A program made the translations under genes and the position numbers. This document shows positions 1-11,600 of a stretch of 64,000 nucleotides of DNA, in pieces. The notes beneath the pieces are model-generated. The model did no database searches. It saw only the letters and a program-made list of their open reading frames with translations, and was not told the DNA's origin. Each line of letters starts with the position of its first letter. The stretch's first letter is position 1. This stretch comes from Apostichopus japonicus (Eukaryota > Echinodermata > Holothuroidea > Aspidochirotida > Stichopodidae), in NCBI RefSeq assembly GCF_037975245.1, contig NC_092576.1, positions 17,380,111-17,444,110 on the forward strand. The letters are read 5' to 3'.

Positions 1-2654
1 TTACATTGCGGATAAATTTTAGGGGTGTGGGGCGGGGAGAGGATGGGTGATGAAAATTGGAAAACAGACTACCAAAGAATTGTCTATCAAAAGTGGATGG
101 TTGCGAGTGAAATATTTTTGTAACAGATGCCACCCACTTTCTCCCTTTTTCCTGTTGTTATGGCGATTCTTATTTTTGTACTTGGAAGAGAAATGGAGGT
201 TTAAGAAATGAATGTAATTTGTAATGTGTTATATTTTCTCTCATTATCTTTGTGTTTTATAGTAATGTAAAAGTGTGTTTGTCATGTTAGGTTTCCTCAA
301 TTGAGATGAATTAAAATATTGCTGTGTTCATCATTGACTCTCAAAACTGTACACACATTTTTATATAATGTGGATTATAAACTCAACTAGCGATTATATT
401 CCAGTTTGCATATCTCTGTACCTTAAACGGCAGGTGTAAAATTATTGATGCCAAACTGTGATCGGTGTAATAACTTATAGTGTACACTAACAACTGATGT
501 TGTAATTTATGCCATTATGATAATTGTCGAAATAGAGGAAAATAAAAGAGTAAAATATGTTAGCAACTCCAGCTTGACGTAACAAGTCACAGACACAAAA
601 TGGTACAAGCATAAAAATTGTTATCTGTTTCAGGAATTGTATTAATAGTGGTATTGATCTGGCTTTAGAAAAGCAAACCCGTTCTCGATCCGAGAACTGA
701 AAAAGGAAAAAAATAGTGAAATAAAAAAAACAAAAAACTGTGTGAAGTGTGTTTAATAACAAAATGAAAAGTATATATTAATCTTAATTTATTAATTGCT
801 TTGTCTTTGCAAACACAACTAGAAAATAAAGCCAAAATAAATCTGAAGCAATGCAGCTTAATATCCGATCTTTGTATTCATATTTTGTGTTCTTCATTTG
901 TTAAACTTTATTCTGTCACAGGGTACAACAGTGGAAATGAGTTTGCTGGACAACATCGGTTGACAAGTTGTCCCCATTCGGATGAAAGATTGTAACCCTA
1001 TGCTTGTAGCACTCCAGACTACAGTGTTCCATTAACATATATAAGCTTCTAAGCAGGCATGAGCTCTTTCCGCGAAATATCCGTGATTTCTTTTCTACCT
1101 CCGAGATTTACACTTCTCAATTTCCGTGAATTTCTACAACAGCGTTGTATCATTTGATCCGTCGTTCGCATGTTTTCCATTACCTATGGATATCCAACCT
1201 GCAGGGGGACAAAAACTATTGTCCTAACACACTGTAGCATAGGAAAACTGGAACCTATGCCGCAATTTTTGCAAAGTTCCGTGATTTTATTTTTACTCCA
1301 GGTTCATCCTTGTTCTGAGCATTCCAACTTCTCTTTATTTATTGTTTTGTATGTACAGGGACCACAGTGGACATGCGTCTCCTGGACAGGCTTTTCTATG
1401 TTATTCCTACACCATGTGTCCTGTGTTGTCAAGGTGTCTTACACTGTCTTTTTCATTTTGGTGTGAAATAAATCGAATCAAACAATAGAAAGGTTTTATA
1501 AATCACACTCCTTTTAATACAACAAGTGTTACATGATCCTTTTATTTCCAAATCAGCAATAGTTTTTTCGAACCCACAGAAGACTGTTTGTCACACAATT
1601 TAATGATGGCAGTATACTGATATTGTTGTAATTCACATGCTCACAAGTTGTGTCGTGGTGACAAAGATTGACGACAAAAAAAAGAGTCTTCACTGAATTT
1701 TGGTCCATATTATCCACAAGATGGCTTCAATCATTAATTTATTTTCATTGTTTTGCTTTACTCTTATTGTTTCTCGTTAGTAACTTGTCGTATTAGTAAT
1801 TGTACAGTAATGCTCAAGTTAATATTGACAAGTTAAGTAACGGTTTCATCGTTACTTGTTCTGTTCCTGTACCACTTAGAGCTACAAAAAAGATTACCGC
1901 CTAAATCATCAAAAGCACCGAGTTGAGCCAATGGATGTTTTGTTTTTACACTGTAAAACAATATTTAAATTTAATTTCAATGGATGAATTTTTCTTCTTT
2001 GTTTGGAAAAGACAATATTACCTGCATGTGAATCAGTGTGCCTTTGAGCATATATACAAAGCATAAATGTTACCATAATGCCTGGGAGACAAAAAATGTT
2101 CTCTGAGAGGAATTATTGAATAACTCATCTGAGTGAAAGATCTGAGAGGCACTTGTTTGACCAACTGGAATCTTACTGCATCCAAACTTGCACAAAATTG
2201 GCGAATTTGAAAGCCGGTGAAAACGTTGCTACGTGACAGATTTTGCCGTTCCTTTGTCTAATCTAGACCTTTTGCAGATTTAATTTTCAAAGGATTGCCC
2301 AGAATTTTCTCTTTCGTAGCAAGAAGACAACTCACAAATTGATCAACTGGAAGAAAGAACAGATTTTGTAGAACCTCCTTCCTTAATTCCACCATCCCAT
2401 CTGAATAAAATGTTCAAAACTGGTGTAAATGCAGAGGTGTATAGGAAGATATCCTCCAAAAGCTTTCTATTCAGCAAACTATCAGGAAGGTCCACAAATG
2501 TCTTGGATTGGAAATGGTGATCGGAGCTGTGAAGTGACGTGAGCTTCGGTTTTGGATCGTCCCGTGCGTAGAGTAGAAGTTTTAACCCACTTCTCAATGG
2601 GTTAGGGTATTGGATACCATTGGGGTTGTGGACCATCCATGATCCATCCTGGGG
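1..2654. other. DDX51 3' UTR and flank, no gene recognised
   Basis: AT-rich sequence downstream of the DDX51 stop codon. The part nearest the stop must include the DDX51 3' UTR, but I could not fix the poly(A) site. A minus-strand open frame at 2343-2636 lies entirely in this 3' flank and resembles no family known to me. A MITE copy at 1054-1312 is listed separately. Otherwise I see nothing coding. Confidence 0.5.
1054..1312 (-). repeat. MITE-like repeat, family 1, longest copy
   Basis: The ends are an imperfect inverted repeat, CAGGCATGAGC at the left and the complement of a CAGGGATGAGC-like end at the right. Two shorter copies lie at 6403-6567 and 8941-9103. All share the internal stretch about a GCGGTATAGGCTCC-like core and TACAGTGTGTTAGGATAAT. 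This copy has extra internal sequence that the other two lack. TTCTAAG at the left flank and TTCTGAG at the right flank could be a hAT-like target duplication with one mismatch. No coding capacity. Confidence 0.55.
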
Positions 2655-5600
2655 TCACCTGTTCTTCTGTTGATAACTCTCTCCCTGTATAACAAATGAT
2701 AATACCAAGTAATATCGATGGCTTAACATATTTTAAGGTATTACGGTTTCATGATCAGCATCGGCAAAAGCACGTACAAATTGATCTGGTCCATCAAGGC
2801 TTACAACAAAGACCTCCCTAACCAACGATTTGATAACTCTTTATGATCATAAACACTTATGCAAATACTTTTTTTCAGCTATGGCGACATCCAAAAGCAA
2901 CATTTACAAAATACTGGCTTCTTTAATATCAATATACAATATATATATATATATATATACATATATATATTTATATATATAGTGGGAGGCCCGGGTTCGA
3001 ATCCCGGTGGAGGCTGGAAGTTTTTTCACTGTTCTTGATTTTCCAACTCATTTCGAATTTCATTTATATATATTCATTTGCCTTTGTCGTTTACCTCCAT
3101 TTCATTAACATAAAGTCTGTTCAAAGTATCTCTTTCGAGATCCAGCTTTAGGAATCACAAATGATTTTCGAGTTGGCTAGCATCATGTTTGATCTCTAGA
3201 GTAAGGCAAAATATGTCATCAAAAACAGAACTAGTATTGTTCGATACAGTTGACAAACGCCTACAGTGGAATTATGACCCGGCCCGGTTTCGAATCCCGG
3301 TGGAGGCTGGAAGTTTTTTCACTGTTCTTGATTTTCCAACTCATTACGATTTTCAATTATATATACATATATATATATACTGTATATAATACCTTTAATG
3401 ATTGTGGTAACTTCTTCAGCGCCCTCTGGTAACCATCCACCAAATCTTCAAAGTCGCTGCTTTCTACAGCAACCTGCTGAATTCCTTTCGATGAAGCTCG
3501 CTTCACCATCTTCATGAACTTTCCAACCTAGAATTGAATCAAGGACATGATATGAACAACTGGCATTATTAACTTCTTAAATATTACCTTCGTTCAATCT
3601 TTGCCTATTAATAAGATACTACCCATTAACAGAGCAACTGTTAATTTGATTGTTCATCGGTATGGCCAGACGTCGTCCCCTATAAGATGAACGGTTAGTC
3701 AAAAATATAGCCCCAAAAACAGATGCACATTCCTTTTTTCCTCAAAATGCAAGAAACCTGATTTAATTTCAAGGAAAATAACAGTTTAAGAAGCCTCTAT
3801 TTTTTAACCTAAGGCTGGTGCAACCATTTCAACCAAAAAAATACCCAACATCTGAATAACGTTGTGATCTTGCTTTGAAATCTGTCTATGCTGCAGAAGC
3901 AACGTTACATTGACGTGTACAAGAGCAGGTCTATTAAAGGCATTGAAGACTCGACCCAAACCGTGTGCGGCCATCTGAAAAAGTTAATTTTCTGTTGCTT
4001 GCAAGTGACATTTTGTTCGTGTCGCTACAAAATGCAGACAGTAATGAAACGTGATACCTTAATTGTTATCTTTAGCTTGACCTGAGATGTCAATCACTGT
4101 ATCGTTTATTCACTGTGCTGTGGGTATTGACCGCAGCTGTATGTACTGACTGTACACTAGTGTCTAATTACCGACGGTAAGCAGGGCTGTGTGTGTATTT
4201 TCTGGGATCGATGGTGGTGTCTAACACTTCTGTTACACCTCATTCGAAACTAGGTCAGATTGCCGCCATTAGACGTTTCTTTTTGCGCGAGTCTTCACAC
4301 CCTTTAAGTTATTATCGTGGCTGTAGTTCATATCCCTTACCTCTTCTTTGAGCAGGATGGTATAAGCCGTCCCTTTACGCCCGGCTCGAGCTGTCCTGCC
4401 GACACGGTGTATGTAGGTCTTGAGCCGTAGGGGAGGGTCGTACGAGATGACATACTTAGCATTACTGAGGTCCATTCCTCTGGTCATCGCATCGGAACAG
4501 ATCAACCTACGACAGAGGCAAACGTGAGAGAATTATTTAAACATCGCAACGTCGAGTAATCTAATAAATCCGTTTTCAAATGAAAAACAAATGAAAAACA
4601 AAAGGATATGAAGACTGCCCCAAATTTCTGCAAAGGGCCTCTTTTTTCGTTGTTGTCTGGTCCTGTGTCCAAGAGAGCCTTCCCCTTTCAATATCAGAGC
4701 GGGAATGTTTCAGACCTTTTTACCAACTAAAGGTTGTGCCAATAAATAAATAGCACTGTGACTTTAATATAATAGAGCATAAGAGAGCTTAAAGATGAGT
4801 GTTAATGAACGTAAAACAGATAGTTGATTACCAAATACATCTGAGAAACTCACACCCTTTGTGTAAAGTGATTTATCCCTGATCTGTGAATAAGGCAACT
4901 TATCCACAAATGGAAGACCAAAACAATACAAGTGTTAATGAGTCTGCTACAGCAGTTGGAATGGCAGAGAGATCTTTCGGGAGTCTTGTAAAAGCTTATT
5001 TTGCCACGAATGAGTTTCAACGCATAGGAATCTGAACAGTGTTGTGCGAGGTAGAACCAAAGGTTTGATACAAGAAAGCAATGTGACCCTGTGGCAGCAC
5101 AACCGTGTTTGAGATGTCTCAAGTTTAATGTTGGTCTGGAGTAATGTTGGAGTAATGTTATCTGAAATGACTTTCTAAATTGTAAAGATTCCAAATTTGC
5201 GTTAAAATGTTGAATTGGAAGCCACCCGACGTGTACGTTGTCATCCATAAGCCCTTGGGGGTTTCTCCCACATTTGTGGTCGCTTAAGGGTCGTTAAAAT
5301 AACTGTTGATTATTATTATTATTATTATGATGCTGAGAATTTGCTTTCGTGTTGAGTCGTATTGCCTTCTTCTGGTACGATTAATGAGAAAAACGATACC
5401 CCTCTAAGCGGTTCTTTAACTGGAAAATTCTTTCCTCTCAGCCCAGTGACCAGGATCGGAACATGATACTTACAGGCGGATGCTTTCGTTCTTAAACTGT
5501 TTGATCATGTTCTGCCGTTGAGCTCCGCTCAGCTTGGATGAAAATTCACCGACTTTCATGTCTCCCATGAGGTCTAGTAAGAGATACAACCTATCCCCAG

Positions 5601-8600
5601 AATAGAAAATGAGACAAAACAGTAAACATCTGTTGATAGGTTCCTACTGATCAACCGATCGCTATGTTAGGTCGGTATTGTTACAAGGAGGAGAAAACTT
5701 AGGGTCTTACTTTGAAATTCACACTTGAGCTTTTTTGTCATATTTTCAAGCAGAACGTTCAACACTGCTGACAATAAATATCAATACCAATCTTAGGTCA
5801 ACTGTGAGAACTTTCAAATTTTTTTTTTTTAAGACTTAGTAATAATTTTGCATCCTATACTAACGAAAGATAATATATAAAATAAAAAATAATATATATA
5901 TATATAAAATAATATAGTAAAATCTAAAACACAGAACCAATACAAATTCAAGCATGTGTTACTGGGTGATCTCACATACAGACTGTGCTTGTGAAGAAGA
6001 AAATTTACAACTGTGTTATTTCAAAAATTGGAAAGAAATATTTACTTCGCTGTTTGAGATTGGCAGAGGGTCGGTGGGGGGTGGGGAGGGGGGTGGGATA
6101 CTTTATCATTTTGTAATGATGATGGCTGGGCTCATGTGCTCATTTTCTAGTAAATTTAGTTTTCCTTTGCTTGCTGCTGATGAAAGACACTTCTCTGTTT
6201 CATTCTACATACTACTTAAGTAGCAAGGGAAGGGGGCGGGGGGGGGGAGGGGGTGGGAGAGAGGGGCTGTGAGGTGGAAGGTTATCGGTTTATAGGAAAG
6301 AAGTTCTGTAAATTCTATGCTAAATGAAGACTTACAATTTAATGCATTTTACAATCATGAGGGCTGGTATTATGGTTAATTTGAATGTCACGTAACATTA
6401 TTCAGGGATCAGCCTGGGGAAAAAAAAAAAAATCACAGAACTTGCAAAAATTGCGGTATAGGCTCCAGTTTGAGTATGCTACAGTGTGTTAGGATAATAG
6501 TTTTTGTCCCCGAGGTAGAAAAGAAATCACGGATATTCCGCGAATTCGCGGAAAAAGCTCATGCCTGCTTATTAGATTATTAACAGTACATTCGATCTAA
6601 CATTATCAACAGCCAACATAACGATGACTGATATCAGCCAATGAATTCTGGAGTTGGTCTTAGCACTACGCAACAAGAATTCAAACAGTGTAATCCATGA
6701 ATAGGGAGAACCAATAACATTTACCTGTGACTGGACTCCACTGAGTTTGTAAAACATAAGACCTGTGACAAGCCAAGGTTTTGGAGCAGATGAGCTATTA
6801 CAAGGGGTTTCTCTCCACTGGTGCAAACCATGTAGAGCTCCTGTCAAAAAACATTTAAAAAATTTGTTATATAAAAGATGTCATAATTATGTGATCTTTC
6901 ATTTCAGTTTAATTATTTTATCACCAATATAAATATTAAAAAAAATTATAAACAGGATTATTTAAGTCTAAGTAATGTTTAAATATGTAGTCATAAATAT
7001 TAGCATCAAGTTATAAAATTGAAAGGTTATCAAAGGGTTAAAGGCTTAAGTTACTAAGAAATAGTCTACAACAAAGGTTTAATTTCATATTACTACACAA
7101 ACATCCAGTGTTGGTTTGAATCTTAATAGGAACCACAAATGGTTTCGAGTTGGTTAGAATCATGTTTGATCTCTTGAGTAAGGCCAATATGTCACCAAAA
7201 CAGAACTAGTATTGCAATGCTTCACAATGGGCTATTACCAATGTTGATTTAAACACTGTATTTATAATGTATTGATATGAATTAGGTTTCTTACCTCCAG
7301 ACTGGACGGGATAACATAGCTGTCATCACCAGCTGTGTCATCCTTGTCAACGCTCGTTTCATTGGTCGGTTTCTGGTCATGTGATGCCTTTGTTGTGACT
7401 AGTTGTGGTTGAAACAGTTTTAAGTGAGAGAGCTGCTCAGGATTGTGTGATAGAGTGGCGGAGAAGAGAACTTTTTGTAACTGTGAGGGAAAAATATGAC
7501 TATTATAAGGAACATGATGTGATGAAATATAAAACAGTACTTGAACAAGGATAGTAATGGAAAAACAAGTGTAAACAAAGATGACTTTGAGAGGATGATA
7601 GATATTCAGTTTTTTTAAAAACCAAACGAGTAGCATGACAGATTATTTTGTTGTGTTTTGGATGAATGATTTAAAACCGAAGCATTGACTGGTGTTTCCA
7701 TACCTCGTTGTATCTTAAAGAAGAATTTGATGTTTGACTCCAGGGTTTGACTTTAATAGTCTATCCCATAGCTATGATGACTTGGCAGACATTAAGACAT
7801 TCGATACTCTTATATCAGCATGATAAAAAAAAATTGCTAAATATATTAAAGATTAAAACTAGTTTGGCTGAGACATCAAATGTATATGCACGAATGACTA
7901 AGTCAATAAAATGTTTGTCTGTCTGTCTATCTGTCTGTCTATCTATTGTCAGATGAGAGGATATAATACAAACTTACAGGCATCTCCATCCTTGATTCAC
8001 TATAGAGAAAAGAAAAAGAACGAGAGAAAATAAATTGGTAATTAAATATAAAAAAAAATTGAATGGTTATCGAAGAAAGATATGACTAGTATGAGAGACA
8101 GAACGAATACTCGGCAAGGTTGAAATACATAATTTCCTTCTGCATCCCCTCAACAAGACAAGAACCAAGCTTCAACAAATATATTTACCTCTAGTACTGT
8201 AATAACATAAAACTGTGGTTTAAATGTGAGTCCATGGAGCGCACAAACCGAGCTTATATATAATGTCATCTCCACGAGAGAAGGTGGAGTTTCTTAAAAT
8301 TCTGATGGCAATTTATGACCACAACACTCTACCGAAGATATTTGTTACTGACCTCTCTACTGTGATGGAACCCCTTGGATGTCTGCTGCCCCCTTCCTGG
8401 TAGGGTGTATCTTTATATACAGCTCTCTCTACCTTGGTGATCCAGTCCTTGGACAGCTGCACCATCATACTGTCTGCCTCATCTATCACCTACAAACATT
8501 ACAAGAGAAGCAAGAAAAACTTTCTCCAGTAGTTCAGTCAAATGTGTGTCATCTACAATTATTTTAAGTAATAGAATCTTCTCTCTGTCAACATTTTGCA

Positions 8601-11600
8601 TAAATCACAGATATGATGGGATCATTGTTGTTCTGTTGACACATACCAACTTGAAACCAGCACAGTAGAGTTGTTAATTAGTTCTTCACCATGCGCTAAG
8701 ATGAAAGTCTTGCCGTCACAAATTTTAGCATCTCGAATGAAACCATATCGTTAATTTTTACCGACGAACCACTGATCGAACAAATTGAATAGAATAAACA
8801 GATGTAAGCTTTGTTTTTAACACTTTTGGAACAATTCTTTCCTTTTTTTATTTAATTCTCCTAACTTGATCCCTACTAGGTGCTAGGAACCATCTGGATT
8901 TGCCAAACCCTTACTAACTTCTGGTTGACTGAGCTGAACCCAGGGATGAGCCTGGGGTAAAAACAAAATCACAGAACTTTGCAAAAATTGCGGTATAGGC
9001 TCCAATTTGTGTATGCTACAGTGTGTTAGGATAATTGTTTTGGACCCGAGGTAGAAAAGAAATCACAGATATTCCGTGAATTCGCGGAAAAAGCTCATGC
9101 CTGTAAACTGTAATAGATCAACCTACAGACTACTCACCAGGAATCTGAGATGTTTGAGAGTGAATCCCTCAGTGTGGTTTATATGGTCAATCAGCCTACC
9201 GGGGGTGGCCACTAGTATATCTCCACCGCAGAAACTCTCTCCACTTGTACTTGAATGTGAACAGAATTGAAATAATTATATATTAGATATTTCACGTAAG
9301 AACTGTTAGTTTTGTTTCATACAAAGTCACCGGCTCGTGCGAGACCTCTCGCTCTTTTCTAAAACCCCTCAAATTGAGACAAGACAGGAGTATATTTTAA
9401 AGAGAGTGGAATAAAGAGATATTACAAATCACCTCCGTTTAACCAATAAATCCTCTTCTTGTTTAATGGTCCTCTGTCCACCAATCATGACCACTTTTAA
9501 TGGTGTCTTCTGACACAATCCAAGGAAGACCTTATACACCTGAGCGGCTAGATTCTTGGTCGGCAGCACCACCAACGCACGGAATCGTTGGCGTACTCTA
9601 TTGATTAAGATCTGTGAAAGAAAGCATTTAACAAGGTGGGAAGAAGTGTAAGAAGTTGTGGACATGTTATGGTGTAATTATAGCAAATCGTGGAGAATAC
9701 ATAAAGGTGATCATAAGTGACGGACTTTCATCAACTAAAACACGTAATATTTCAAACAATGGTGAGAATGTGAGATCACAGCAGGGAAACAAAATAGATT
9801 AAAATAACCTTTGTGCCTAACTGAGTCCAGCTATTGTCATTTTTTTCTTTTTTTCTTACGGAAACTTTATTTTAAGTAACGGTTTTAACCATGACAATCA
9901 TGATAGATATTATCATTAATACACACTACAGTATGCCTCATAATGACACAGTTCCTAAAAAAGTTACACTAGTACTGTTAACTGTAAAACATTATAAGAT
10001 ATTACACAGTAAACATGGTAAGCCCCCCCCCCCCACCCTAAACAATAACCAGTACCTGTAAAATGGGTACAGCAAAGGAAAGGTTACCCCTAGAATACTG
10101 TATTATAAGATATTGCACAGTAAACATGGTACCCCCTCCCCCAACCCCCAAAACAATAACCAGTACCTGTACAATGGGTACAGCAAAGGCAAGTGTCTTC
10201 CCACTGCCAGTCGGTGCTGCTACACAGAGGTCCCCAGGATGGTAGCCACCGGGGCCCAGGTAGATACCATGTCTGGCTGACTGTAACATGAGTGGTATGA
10301 CCTCTGCTTGTACTGTAGACAGTGAGAGAGATGAGAGAGAACAAGTTACATCAGTATAAATTACTACAGTCTGTAAATATAAATACATAGAAGATGCAGG
10401 GTGATATGACAGAATAACAACTTTAATTAATGTGTCAAAGTAAGTTGGCCTGACGTTTCGATCCTAGCAGGATCATCTTCAAAGGCTAAATGACAAGTAA
10501 CAGTAACAGAAGGGACAAAAACACGCACAGAATACAGACAGGTAAATGAGCCTGGTGAACACAAAGAGATAGATGTAAGGGGATTAGTAGACAAGGGATG
10601 GAGAGAAGAAAGAAAGAAACCAACAGGGGAAGAGGAGAGGTAGGAGATAAACAGTGGAGGGACAAAGAGAGGACTAAGGGAAGGGGGTAGGGAATAAACT
10701 GGAGAAGGACAAAGACAGAAAGGTGTGGAGAAAAAAGGTTGGAAGAGAGCTATGAGAAGAGGAGTGAAGGAGGGGGGGGGGGGAAAAAGGGGAGGAGGGG
10801 GGACAGAAGAAAAGTTAGTCATGTTCTTCCTGGATGTTGAGCCTATGAGGTTGAATGGTGCGAAGGCGTTGCATCCACAGCCTCTCTCAACTTACTTTTA
10901 CAAATTCTCCTACACAGGCTCTCTAGTGGATAAGCAGTTTGCTAACAGTTTGATTTTATTTTAACTTTGTAACTGACAGCATACTGTACGTAATAAAACT
11001 GGTGACCTATGGTCAGAAAGGACAATGGCAGTAAGCTTCCAACAAAGTAAAGTTACCTGCCACCACACAGCTCTTAAGAAACTAGATTGACCATATTGAC
11101 CATTGATTGTTGTGTACCGTAGCACACAACAATGGAGTTGTTAAAAGTGTGATGAAATGAATCCAAATTGAAATACAACAGCAAATGTCAGGAATGCTTA
11201 ATTTGGAATATGAGTGAGAAATTAAATGTAGAGCAAGGGGGGGGGGGGGGAGTGCTGAGGGAAGAGTCTCCCTTTTGCTTTGAGAAGGATGGGAATATTG
11301 CTTACTTCCCTTCCCTCCCTCCCTCCCCCTTCCTTCTGGGAAGACTTCAAAACTTCCATATTTATATATCATATCCATCTGTCTACAACATTCTATTTTA
11401 TTTTATCATTATTTTAATTATTGTCTTTTAATTTAGGAGAGTACTTCTCCTTTTATTTCCATCTTTCAAATACTGCAAATAATTTTGCATTCAAAGACAA
11501 AAACAGGCTGTAGGGACAAGCCATCCCCTCTACTTAAACCCCATGGTACAGTACCTACCTGGAAAGAATGAACTGATCTCCATCTCGGCCAGAGCTGCCA

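Noticed and set aside
2343-2636. 97-codon minus-strand ORF just past the DDX51 stop
   Set aside because: In the DDX51 3' flank and in no recognised family; adding it would require removing a well-placed stop codon.
2981-3010. Possible tRNA gene at a B-box-like sequence (also 22640, 23850, 26630, 45420, 62690)
   Set aside because: No foldable 72-nt cloverleaf; they share long non-tRNA bodies, so they are tRNA-derived SINEs.
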